Below, in pieces: positions 48,502 through 59,199 of a DNA stretch of 64,000 nt. Numbering within the stretch: position 1 is the stretch's first letter; the number at the start of each line of letters is the position of its first letter. The notes below the pieces were generated by a model that was given only the letters and a program-made list of their open reading frames with translations, ran no database searches and was not told where the DNA came from. Source of the DNA: Hydractinia symbiolongicarpus (Eukaryota > Cnidaria > Hydrozoa > Anthoathecata > Hydractiniidae); NCBI RefSeq assembly GCF_029227915.1, contig NC_079878.1, positions 10,414,001 to 10,478,000 on the forward strand. The letters run 5' to 3'. The translations under genes and the position numbers were made by a program.

Positions 48502-49319
48502 TAACTTTAATAATGTTATGCACTAGCTAGCTACCTATCCCATAGCCTATGCTTACGCAAGAAACTTGCTATTAGTTAGTTAGCTACAGCATTATGTTTA
48601 GGTCTGGCATATTTTGATGCTGTGTTATTGTTGCCTAACTATAACGCGATAGGTCATTATTACCTAGCTAAACTTTAAGTACCGCAGCAGAGAAGTTTTG
48701 AATTTGTGTTGGATCCTAATGTTTAAATGTAGTTAGCTTTTTACATCTGTATTGGAGCATGCTTGACTATTTTAGCTATGACTGGATAATGATAGACTGA
48801 CTGTATTGGAGTATCAATAACATATAGTTTGTGAATAAATCCTAGACGTTCTTCAGCCACATATATTTCTTGACTATAATGTGATATCTTCAGCCATTAA
48901 TATCGGGGACGGGGCGATATCAAAAACGCGACGTGTAAATAGTCAGGTACCTCACAAAATATTTCGAAACTTGAAAACTAAAAATTTATTTCTCAAACTA
49001 AGTTTATCATAAATAAATTCAACAGTTTTATAACGTTGTTAACCTAAGAGTGTTATTCCTCATTAAATAAAACTATGTAATTGATCTCACTGTTCCGTCT
49101 CGTGTTTGTTTGCAACACGCTGCCATTTTTAAATTTTCTTACTTTCACCTTAAATCACGTGAATATTTCATTGTTTTATTGCAGGATTCTCGCTCCTGAC
49201 AACAGCATGCTTTATCGCTATATGTTTTCGCATATTACCTTATATAATATACAGAGCGTTTGTGACGGTCATAGTGGATATCTTTATTTTCATTTGATGG
49301 CGCCGAAATTTTCTTCGAA

Positions 49320-50513
49320 GTCGCCGAAAAGGTATGTCTCCAGTTTGGGTAATCTTCCCAAACCTGGCTCCCCGAATCCGTTTTGGAATAAACGGGTTGA
49401 TGGCGTCATCAAAAAGCCTTTAAACTCTAATATCTCTGCAACCGTTTATCAACAGTACATGATCCTATACAATTTCTTAGGGCCTTTTTATATGAGACCA
49501 GGAAACCCGGTCCACCGAGATATCCCGCATGACCGAGATCTTGGATATTTGCAAAAGAACGCTGAATAATGAAACCGTGTTTATATGGTGCATATTTGTC
49601 TCGCCCCGGTTACAACGGAAAACTCGGTAACCGAGATCCGGGCAAGTGAGCCGGGATCCCAGGTAAACGGGATGGATATTTGTCCATGTAAACAGAAAAA
49701 TCGAGTTTATGTAAGCTTTAGAAGAGCAAGTAATTATCAGTATTATTGCAAATCAATGGATATATTTGTTTTTGTATTATGGTGTATTTGTAATAAAAAG
49801 ACAACAAAACCACGAAACATGCTGAAAACACCAGGTTACACTGAAATTATAATTGAGAATGATCTAAAATTAACTTTTCATCCTGTTTCAAGTGTGTGGG
49901 AGATAAATAAATAAATAAATAATATATTTAAATGAATAATATTTAAATTGGTCTGAAATGATGGTAATTTTAAAAAAAATTAAGAAGTAACTAATAGTGA
50001 TAACAAAGTTGTTTCAAGCATAAACAGTATCGCTATCTTCTTTTTTCTGTTGACGGAAGCCATATTTGTTTACATACTCGCCCCGCCACTTTTAATTTCC
50101 CGCTAATTTTTCTTCATATAAACCCGGGATGGAAAATGACAAATTTACATATAAACCCGAGTTGATATTATCCTACTTTACCAGGAAACTCGATGGGCGA
50201 GTTTCCTGGTTCTCATATAAAAAGGCCCTTAATTAGCTTTTTAAGATCTATACGATGAAGGCAACAGGTATACAATTTTCTAAAAAAATTATTTTGGGTT
50301 TTGACGGGTCATTGCTGACGTCAGCAAATTTTTAATCCCTGATATCTCCTTAGGCGTTTGTCGAGAACATATGATCTTGTACATTATTTTGCCCATTGTT
50401 CAACCTTTACACATTAAACACAAAGAATAAACAAATTTCGCAAACTTTCTTATCTGCACTGCACTGCACTCTAAAACAACTAAATGGATTTCTCCACGGG
50501 CTTTATCGACTAG
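49320..50513 (+). mobile_element. non-autonomous Helitron, family B, 5' truncated and interrupted
   Basis: It shares the GGGTAATCTTCCCAAACCTG, ATCCGTTTTGGAATAAACGG and TAATATCTCTGCAACCGTTT segments with the copy at 50514. It ends with hairpin GTGGATTT.. family sequence, CTTTATCGACTAG, at 50513. A MITE (49480-50228) splits it. The 5' terminus is missing. Confidence 0.65.
49480..50228. mobile_element. MITE nested in a Helitron, TTA duplication
   Basis: The termini GGGCCTTTTTATATGAGACC and the complementary CTCATATAAAAAGGCCC are flanked by TTA on both sides (49477-49479 and 50229-50231). TWA duplication suggests PIF/Harbinger. The interior has repeated CCGAGAT, CCCGGGAT-like and GTTTATATGG words. 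ORFs of 162 and 109 codons overlap it, but their content is repeat sequence. Confidence 0.75.
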
Positions 50514-51093
50514 TCTATATATAGGCCAGTTCTGTGTCTACTACTTTAATGACAATATCTTATATTAAATTGATGAACCCATTACAGTGCACTTAAAACT
50601 TTGAGGTCTAGTAACTTGGAAAAGAGGTGGTGACCTCAATGTTTTTTCACCGCGTCGGCAACTAGGGACCACCTGGGACCAATTTGGGTAAGTTTTCCAA
50701 ACATAGGTCCCCGAATTCATTTTGGAATGGACGGGTTGATGACGTCATCAAAAAACCTTCAAACCCTAATATCTCTGCAACAGTTTGACAAAAGTACACG
50801 ATCCTATACATTTTCTTGATAAAGGTATAAAAAAATTTAAAATTTTTTTTGGGTTTTGACAGGACATTGCTGACGTCAGCAAAATTTTTAAACCGTTATA
50901 TCTCTTTACCACTGACCAAAAGCACATGATCATATATATTTTCTTGATCAGCAGTTTAAGCTCTACACAAAACAAGTTTTAAAATTTATTTTTTTTATGG
51001 ATGGGTTGCTGATGTCATCAAAACTCAAATGATGCTTCTTTTTTTATTTTTTATCCTGCGTTAGCGGATTTTTCCGCGGGCTTTATCGACTAG
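50514..51093 (+). mobile_element. non-autonomous Helitron, family B, complete
   Basis: It starts TCTATATATAGGCCAG, immediately after the CTAG of the preceding copy. It ends with hairpin GCGGATTTTTCCGC, then GGGCTTTATCGACTAG and T. At 580 bp it encodes no Rep/helicase. Internal segments recur in the family B copies near 466-795, 49320, 51320 and 63156. Confidence 0.75.
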
Positions 51094-51319
51094 TTTTTAA
51101 ATAATTCCTTTGCAAGAACGTCTTGCTGTATCAATGGTAATGAAAAAAACTGCCGATGAGCATGGAAAAAAGGTGGAAACTTTGATCTTCCGCATTTCTT
51201 ATGCCCCAATCTGTATTTTATTTTTTGTCAGCGACTTTGTGTTAATTTTGCGGCAATACAAAAAACTAAATATTCATGTGACTTTACTTTATAGAACATA
51301 GCAAAGAATGTCCATTACC

Positions 51320-51720
51320 GGATCGATAGGCCCTGTAAATATTTCATTCAGGCAGAAAACAATGGAAAAGATCCATCATTTAAATTTAGATGACTTCAGC
51401 AATGAGACGTTGATATACAGCGATAAACAGCGTTTCTAACAAATGTTGGAAACGCTTATCAGAAAAAATGCAGCTTGTGACGAGCAGTTATGGAAATATT
51501 AGGGTTAGTCACTTTTTTGATGACGTCATCAACTTTTCGGGTGGGTTGAGCCAGCTTTAGGAACTTATCCACGCAGGTGATGATGACAGTCATTTCCAGC
51601 CGTTTGAAACTTATTTGGCCTCAAACTTAAAAGTGCAATACAATGGTTTCGCTAGTTTTAAAATGCTGCTGACGTCAGCTTAAATGCATTAACGTCATGC
51701 CGCAACGTCTAAAAAGTTAG
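51320..51720 (-). mobile_element. diverged Helitron family B copy
   Basis: GGATCGATAGGCCCTG and the following ATGGAAAAGATCCATCATTT correspond to the start of the 63156 copy (CGATAAAGTCCGTGG and ATGGAAAAGAAGCATCATTT). TTGATGACGTCATCAACT and the TTATTTGGCCTCAAA segment follow in the same order. The terminal CTAG has decayed. Confidence 0.5.
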
Positions 51721-51732
51721 CAATAAAGACAT

Positions 51733-52080
51733 GGTACAGTCGACGCTCGATATCTCGAACTTTCAGGGGATCGACAAAAAAGTTTGACGTAAAGGATAGT
51801 GAAGGTAACGATACCATATTTGTACTTGTTTTCTTACAAATTTTTTTATAGCATTTCCCAGTCAATGTTTTTACCACGAGTTTCCGCTTGGTAGCCATTT
51901 TTGAAATGAGGAGGATGTCAAAAATCCCACAATTCTAACATTCGAAAGTTTTTTTAATGTATCAATCAAACTTTTTATAAAATCGAATTTTTTTTCAAGA
52001 AATAAAGGTTCGAGATAACGTGATAAAATGAGCTGAAGGAACCGAAAATATAGTAGCTTAACAGTAAAACGACCCTAATC
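51733..52080 (-). mobile_element. internally deleted pogo/Tigger-like element
   Basis: CAGTCGACGCTCGATATCTC follows TA at 51731-51732. The far side carries CGTTATCTCGAACC (minus strand, near 52020). Between them, minus strand from 51898, a frame starts MATKRKLVVKTLTGKCYKK. This resembles the N-terminus of CENP-B/pogo transposases. It then runs into unrelated sequence and the opposite terminus. The element has kept its ends and transposase start but lost nearly all of the transposase. Confidence 0.55.
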
Positions 52081-52084
52081 CTAT

Positions 52085-53050
52085 CACGGGCAGAAATAAC
52101 TCGCTAAAGCAAGTTTTAAGCAGATTTACGATGCCTCGGACTAAATGAAAAGTTAATTGTTGAAACTGATCAACGCGGGTGCAATCTGCTCCAGAACGAT
52201 CGATTTTTTTATCGCATAACTAGTATCAGAACTGATTTGCAAAAACTAAACAATAGTAAAGATTATTATCGATTTGACAGCTAAAGCCCGTTCATGTGAT
52301 AAATATTCTATCATTCCCGTTTTTAGACCTGGGGAAGTAAAAAATGTTTGGTATTAATTTTTAAAGTACAGCGCTTTTGAAAACAAAGTTTAATGAAGTT
52401 TACTTAGCTTCAGCACATGGTGAGTCATGTGTTAACAGGTGATAAGGAAAAGTTAAGGTAAAATTTCATCTTTGATTATCCTTATCAACAATTCTCAATT
52501 TAGGCGCCTAATTTGTCGGAAATTTTGTTGTGCCATGCAATGGAAACAACAATTTAGGAAACACTAAATGTGGTATCTTATCAATATTTCTTCCACTTTA
52601 TGATATTTGTTATTTATGACAAGTTGACTGAAAAATGCGTTGTTAATGCCTAATTGATTTCCAATGACAACCTGTAGTAGCCAATAAAACTCCTTTTACT
52701 GCATTAAGAGAACCGCACTGGAAATAAATAGGAGACCTCACATCGCCACGCTATAAAGCAAATAAGTGGTGAAACAAAAATTTCATTAAAATAGCTGAAT
52801 ATTTTAATATTGCTCTATAAAATTTTTAAAAATAAAAACATGCTCTGTTCTGGTATTATTCCTACATTGTAACATCAAATCATTACAATAAAAGCGTATG
52901 GCACTTACCTATTCAACTGTGTTTATTAACACACTGCCTATCCCTGAAAGAAAGTATTACTAGAGGGATATTATTTAGCGAAGCGTGTGTATAGCTCAGA
53001 ATCTAAAAAAAACTTTCGCACCATTTTTGGGAACTGGACAGAACATGTAG
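52085..53050. other. no gene recognised
   Basis: AT-rich DNA without recognised features. Confidence 0.4.
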
Positions 53051-53058
53051 TACGCATA

Positions 53059-53125
53059 CCTTATCGGTAAAAAAGTTGGCAAAAAATTAGTCGCCAAAAT
53101 TAAAAAGTCGGCAAAAAAATACAAA
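53059..53125. repeat. solo end of the AGTCGGCAAAAA MITE
   Basis: CCTTATCGGTAAAAAAGTTG and the following TTAGTCGCCAAAATTAAAAA match, in order, the complement of the right end of the 53314-53738 element. The partner end is not seen. Confidence 0.6.
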
Positions 53126-53313
53126 AGTAAATCCGTTAAAAAACATTGTAAAAGTACAACCCAAACAAAATTAGGTGAAAGAAAAACGTTATGGGCATCG
53201 TCAGAAAGCGCTCCTTCTATTATAGACATTTTAAACTAGTTAAAGAATGTCAAAGGACTGCAGATTTTAGTTTGCTTCGGTAGGCCCTAAATGTCAAATA
53301 GGTAATTGTAGTA

Positions 53314-53738
53314 CCTTATGGGTAAAAAAAGTCGGCAAAAAGTGACTAAATTTTGGCTAGATGACTAATATTTTTTGCCGACTAAAATTTTTGCCGATTT
53401 TTTTATTACCGACTAAATCTTCCCCCTTCCCCTGACGCCCTTTTTTCTTTCTTGTTGCTGATTGTTTATCAGTTGTACGCAATTATTCTTGAAATTGACT
53501 AAACTTAAACAGTTTTTATACCTATAACTATTTTTGTTGTTGTTTTAATATAAGAAAAATCTTCAAAATCTAAACTTTCTTGATCATTTTTGTATGGAAA
53601 TTCGGTCGGCAAAAAGTAACTAAATTCAAAAATTTAGTCGGCAAAAAGTGACTAAATTTTGTCCAAGTGACTAATATTTTTGCCCACTTTTTAATTTTGA
53701 TGACTAATTTTTTTGCCGACTTTTTTCTATCGATAAAG
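53314..53738. mobile_element. MITE with CCTTAT ends and AGTCGGCAAAAA repeats
   Basis: It starts CCTTATGGGTAAAAAAAGTC and ends with the complement-like CGACTTTTTTCTATCGATAAAG. TA lies on both sides (53312-53313 and 53739-53740). AGTCGGCAAAAA or its complement recurs many times, separated by GTGACTAAAT words. No coding capacity. The TA duplication suggests Tc1/mariner, tentatively. Confidence 0.6.
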
Positions 53739-54349
53739 TATTATGCTGTTTCCTAAAGTTCCGGGCCTTCTCTCTTGTGGATATTACTTAACGTGCATTT
53801 TCATCACCGACGTCCATTGCGTAAGTGTAAACAGTGCATTTTTTATCGCCGATTACCTGGCTTCATCCGATATTAAAGTGTATTTAGTCTACCAGCTGCG
53901 GAGTAGTAGCTGGTTGATTATGTTTGTAAAATTTTAAAATTGATATGTTGTGTTTTTTAAAAAAAGAAAAGCCTACCTTTCTGTTGAAAGCTTACTTCAA
54001 TGCATTTTTTAATTGGAAATGAGCATGATCTTGAAAATACGTAAAATTTAAGTTGAAAAATATTGCATTAATGATGTCAAGAATTCCTTCAATTTTTAGA
54101 AGGAAAAACATGATGCTGTTTATAATCTTAATCTATTGTCGCGGTTAACCATAATTAACTTTCCTTACGTTCTAAGCGTCTTTTTTCACAAATAACCAAG
54201 TTCCTGTTTGTTGCTTTTTTTATTTCGTGGTAAAACGTGCACTGGGGAATAATTTTCTGACATACTTTTCTTAATTTACGTCGATGCATGCTTTAATACG
54301 TGCTTTTAAACGATGTGCAACATGTTTGCTATTTTGATTTTCAACTTGT

Positions 54350-54650
54350 TTTCATAGACTATGGTATTGACCGCGACTATCACAGTAAAGAGAAATATAT
54401 TCCTTTTTTTTAATTTTAGCCTCCCGTTTCGCAAATGTGTATAAATACTCAATTACAAATAATTTAGCATTCCCAAAGATGTAAACAAAAGTGGTATTTA
54501 TAACAAACTTCTTTGGTATAGTGTGTTGTTGTTGTCGTCTGCAAAGTTTTATGTGTATATTTAAGGTCTTTATACATATCTAAGAAAAATTTTAATATGA
54601 AAACATTAGTCTTTCTTTCGTTGTAATAGCCGTACCATTTTATCAAACTT
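54350..54650. repeat. third copy of the 12.4/46.4 kb block
   Basis: Shares the TATTGACCGCGACTATCAC-like start, TTTTAGCCTCCCGTTTCGCA-like middle and ATATGAAAACATTAGTCTTT end with the other two blocks. More diverged than they are from each other. Confidence 0.4.
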
Positions 54651-54659
54651 GCGTTCGAA

Positions 54660-56480
54660 AAACTTCTCTCCCATGAACTTAAAAAATTCCCCAGACCAAA
54701 TTCTCGTCCGCAATAGTGATAGAGCTGGATTTGGATTACTCAGTTTTTGCATGAAAGACATACCGGCTTCCGGCAATAAAATAGATTAGGTGTTCTTAGT
54801 AATTGTTAAATCTCCCAAAAAATTGTCTATATTAGTAACCTAGTTAACTAAGCTTTCTTCTTCGAGTTGATAAAATGAGTTTCTCTCAAACAAAATCTTA
54901 GACGCGAACGAATGACTCAGCAGAAACCCCGAGTTTGAATTAAAAAAATGTGACTAATCGTTTTCGGAGGCTATTTTAATTTGCCTGTGAGTTGTTTACC
55001 AAGCTTGGCCAAATCTGACTCTGATAAAAACTTTGTAGAATACTAATGTTTGCTAGGGTGAGTGAAACCACTAGCTGGAATATTCGGTATGAAAAGGGCC
55101 CGATAATACACACGTGAGCAGAGAACAACAGAATTAGCCAATCAAAAAGCGCGACGAGATTTTAACCGCAGAAAAATTGTTTGAGACCCAGCGTAATTTT
55201 TTCCACCCTAACTACTCCAATTTCCCGGTGGTAAGAAAAATTACGCTGGATCTCCTGGCTACTATATTAGTGGATCATATATTTACTTTAGATAAAAATA
55301 CATTGCGTTATTCTATTTAAAGCATTCTTTTATCTTTTTCAATACACACTTTTTTATATAAGAACACCAAAATTCTAATCAGACTGGTCATTATTCTTAT
55401 TTTTTTATTGGTCTAAACAAGAGACATACTGTTTTTAACCTAAAATCTTATCTTGATATTCTTATATAGCACATTCTTGTAAAAAAGAAAACACGTAGTT
55501 TGCTTGGTGGACACTGTCATGATTTTGAAGATTCTGTACGCAGCCATTTTGCCATTTATTGTGTTCATTGTTACCGTAAAATTATCTACTATGCTACTGA
55601 GCTGAATTTATTCCTGATATTATTTTATTCATGCACATGTACCGCGACCTGCTACAATATAAAGCAGTTGGTAAATTGAGTACGTGTTAGCCAAGTGAAA
55701 AAAATATACAGACCATGGAGGTGAGATTACGGACCAGATTTTTTGGCCTCATTCATTGAAGTGTTAAGTGCGAAATACACGTGTTCAAAAAACTGAAAAG
55801 AAGTGTTTAAAGTGAACCATTGTAGGTAGAGGGAACAGCGACCTGGTGGGGAAAATTTTATGATGCCAATCAACGTTAATAGAAACGTAAATTATTCTTA
55901 AAAAGGTGACAATAGCTTCCTACATTGTTGACCATTTGTTTCCAAAAATTCTCCTGGTGCCAATAGGTGTGTATTTTATGGAATAAAGTCCTCGCAAAAT
56001 ATTTTGAGACAAGGCAGTAGAATGTGAGTGTTTTCAAAGAAAAAGGACCATGTTTTTGATTATATTTAAACCTTCGAAATGTTCTATTTGCTACGTGCTA
56101 GAAAGTATGACTTGTAGATTTTAAACGCTGCTTACCTTACCTATACATTTTCAAAACTATCTATTTAGTTGGAAAATATTGCCAACTTTGAGAGTATTTA
56201 GTCGAAATCATGTAAATTGATCATTAAGACACAACAGATAAGAAAATTTATATTTCCTGATAGGTAGATTAAAATAAGAAAAGTTAGCTAGGTAACGCCT
56301 ACTGTTGCCTTTGCCCAGACTGCAGGTTTAAAGCTATAGAATAACTAGTCACCAATTATCACACTATTAAAAAGCACCCTCATTAGCAACCGGGGTGCAG
56401 AGTGGGCAATTACTATTCTGAGTCATTCGGAGGATGGTTTCTTATTTGTTCTGTTTGGTATCCAAAGTGTCAGGCGGGTA
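54660..56480. other. no gene recognised
   Basis: AT-rich DNA. 55435-55500 resembles 24755-24830. CAGCGTAATTTTT (55190) and AAAAATTACGCTG (55238) form an inverted pair. Confidence 0.4.
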
Positions 56481-56487
56481 TTTACAA

Positions 56488-56733
56488 TCTCTATAATAAT
56501 AGCCGTATTCTGTGTGTCCGCGAAAGCTGCGTCCCGTAACAGAAACACGAAATTTAATTTTAAAATGCGCTAATACTAAATGTGATATATCTTTGTCCAC
56601 TTTGCCTGTCTGTTAGAAAATTATGTTACGGAAACACGAATATCAAATGCGGTATATTTTTATCCACTTTGTTGCCACGCGTAAAAATAAAAGGACGGGC
56701 GAACCCGTGGATTTTTCCACGGGCAACGACTAG
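56488..56733 (+). mobile_element. non-autonomous Helitron, family A, complete
   Basis: It begins TCTCTATAATAATAGCCG after an A. It ends with the perfect hairpin CCCGTGGATTTTTCCACGGG, then CAACGACTAG at 56733. The total is 246 bp, with no coding capacity. Confidence 0.75.
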
Positions 56734-56851
56734 ACTATCCGTCTGTCTGTTACGCAAAACGGTAGCTTAGCTGCACAAGTAGCAAGACGCACGCAATGCA
56801 GTATAAAAAGGACGGGCTAACCCGTGGATTCTTCCACGGGCCATCGACTAG
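56734..56851 (+). mobile_element. family A Helitron, 5'-deleted, adjoining the previous copy
   Basis: It begins ACTATCCGTCTGTCTG, lacking the usual TCTATATTATAATACCC start. It continues like 876-1008 (GGTAGCTTAGCTGCACAAGT) and ends in hairpin CCCGTGGATTCTTCCACGGG, then CCATCGACTAG and T. Confidence 0.65.
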
Positions 56852-56859
56852 TATATAAA

Positions 56860-57490
56860 GAAAGAAAAAACTGCTGAGTCTCCAACATTTTTTTTTGTTA
56901 TTTTTAGAATAATTCTCTTGTGTTTACATAGACATCCTACTCCGTCATTGTGGTCGGTAAATGTTATGTTTATCTATTTACAAAACTTCCATGTGTTTTT
57001 TGAAAAAATATTGCAAAATATTGTTTAAGTTCTATTGTTGCAACTCTAACTTGACTTTGTGTGAAGACAACATAATTTAGAGTACAATACTATTTTCGAA
57101 TATCATTATTAATAAAACCTTCATCCCCGGGGTTCTTTTTTACCTTTTAAGATATCCCATTATAATATTATTAAAAAAGAGTGGGAACGAGGTTATATAT
57201 ACGTATAATTATGTATAGTTATATATACGAGGTTATATATAACTATACAAAACATTCTCATATGTGACATTTCGTCTGACAAGTTTTTACGAAATAAAAA
57301 GTAGAAATCACGTTATTTCGAAGTTGACATATTAGCGATCTATTCGCCACATAAGAAATAAGTAACGAATTATCCGCTGGTACCCCGAATGGACGTGGTA
57401 TTAGCGGATTATTTGCGAAAGAAAAATAAACACATTAACTGACACATTTCTTCTCTTTACAAAACTTTAATCATACAGAAATAACAATTG
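56860..57490. other. no gene; palindromic TATA-rich stretch at 57192-57250
   Basis: Repeats of GAGGTTATATATA and ATAGTTATATATACGAGG form overlapping direct and inverted repeats around 57192-57250. Otherwise AT-rich without features. Confidence 0.45.
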
Positions 57491-57499
57491 ACTTCCTTG

Positions 57500-58099
57500 T
57501 TATCTTTTATGTAATAAAACCTTTGCTCCATTAATACCAATTCGCATTTCAGTGCAGTTATAGCTCTCCCGTGCGATTCAAAACAACTCCTCTCGTTGTG
57601 AATATCATTCACTGTATAAGCACAGTACCCCCTGGCTTCGTAACCCGAACAAAATCACGTAGCGCATGTTTAATGGAAATTGTTTTTTTCGCAATACCTC
57701 CTATGCAGGTGACAATGTCATAGGAGTCATTATTATGCGGCAACGTATCCTTCTCATTTATGCAGCACTGTTTTAGGTTGCGATAAATATTTCTTTCCTT
57801 TGCCTTTCGAAGCATTTCGTTCGATAAATCTATGCCATCAATAATCTTGTAACCCATATTTTGCAACGCAACACCAGTTAAACCCGTACCACATGCAACA
57901 TCAAGGATTTTGACTTCGTTGTCTTCTACTTTGCTTCTCAGTAATTGCGCAGCGAAGTCGTTTATCGCCATTGCGCGACTTGGCAAAAGAACGTTGTCAT
58001 ATTCGTTTGCCCATTTGTCGTATGTTATATGTTATCAGCCGCTCTGTATTTTTCTAAGTCTGCATCAACATTGTGCGACAATGTGGCAAAGTCAGCCAT
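57500..58099 (-). pseudogene. METTL27-like SAM-dependent methyltransferase, broken
   Basis: From ATG at 58099 the first frame reads MADFATLSHNVDADLEKYRA and stops at TAA. A different frame resumes with YDKWANEYDNVLLPSRAM, then KILDVACGTGLTG (SAM-binding motif I), IDGIDLSNEMLRKAKE, YDIVTCIGG and VTKPGGTVLIQ, followed by TGA. Past the stop, MIFTTRGVVLNRTGEL continues the family pattern before more stops. YDxWAxxYD, DVACGTGL and VTKPGG are features of METTL27 (WBSCR27) methyltransferases. A tandem ATGTTAT duplication at the first break and the stops after VLIQ show that it is not intact. No introns are visible, which would suit a retrocopy, but short exons cannot be excluded. The uninterrupted 125-codon core (57609-57986) could still be expressed. 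Confidence 0.7.
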
Positions 58100-58379
58100 T
58101 TTTTTACTTGTTATTATCTATTGCTTTTTGACCACTTCAATGTATTACCAAAGTCGCGTTGCAGAATCAAGTTATTAAGTTAAGATGTTTATTTAGCGTC
58201 TTTTAAAAACATTTTTATTTATTATTCTGGAACATGTTGTTGGCATAAAATAGTCCTGAGAACGAGGTTGGCAACAGGGTGTAGCTAACGTTTCGTGTTC
58301 AATTCTTTTATTGCATTGCTTTTTCTGATCGCATCGTGAAATTTTCACGGTAAAAACGTGTGTGTTTAAAAACACGCTT

Positions 58380-59100
58380 TTTATAAGAAAATCTAAATTC
58401 TAACTAGGCTGGTCATTGCCACAAACCTTTTGGTCGGCCAAAAGAAGGATGTGTTAGGACTTTTAAAGACGTCGTAACACTCTCCCATGAGGCCCTAGGC
58501 TAATCTACAACTTCGTAAGAATTTCTAGAACGTCGTAATATTATGTTATTGATATTGAAAATGTAATTTCAGGTAGAAACCACTCTTAAAAATAAATGTC
58601 TTCAAGATGGTTTATAAAATGGCCCGACTTAATCGATGAAAAATGAAAATAATCTGCGACGCATCAAAGAGAAAATTAAATAAACCAGTCAAACTCAGAA
58701 AGAATTTATGTAGAAAAATTGCACTCGATATTAAGGCAAGAAAATATCCCAGTGAGTTCAATGATTCTTGATTCTTGACTCATATTACTTTTCATTGCAG
58801 GGATATCGTTTTACTCAATAGAAGACGGTCAAGTTGGACTTATGTTTATATAACTACGGTATACAATGACGTTTTCTGTTTTTCTTTCTGTTTCGCTATC
58901 ACAAAAACTTTGAAGGGCATAATAACCGGTAACTCGAATCTCTAAGGGAACAAGAAAAAATGTGCTACGATGTCCTACAACACTCTATTACGTCCTAGAG
59001 AGTTATACGACGTCCTGTAACCTTCTACGATGACTTTGCGTGATATGTACACAATATACATGCGCAACAGCTACACGCATCGTTGTTAACGTAACAAAAT
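58380..59100. repeat. unclassified repeat-rich stretch with ACGTCGTAA / CTACGATGTCC words
   Basis: Words of the type ACGTCGTAA lie at 58469-58475 and 58531-58536. CTACGATGTCCTACAACACT, TTACGTCCTA and ACGACGTCCTGTAA lie at 58965-59020. GGTAACTCGAATCTC at 58929 resembles pogo subterminal words. It may be one or two decayed DNA transposons; ends not delimited. Confidence 0.3.
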
Positions 59101-59199
59101 ACACAGCAGAGGCTGATAGACGTGAGAACTGATAATTTAAGTAGGTTATTGGAGTTTCCTCAATGCTGTCATAACACTAGTATGAGCGCTACAATAAAC

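Noticed and set aside
49081-49914. ORFs of 162 and 109 codons
   Set aside because: They run through Helitron and MITE sequence; the codons are repeat words, not a protein family.
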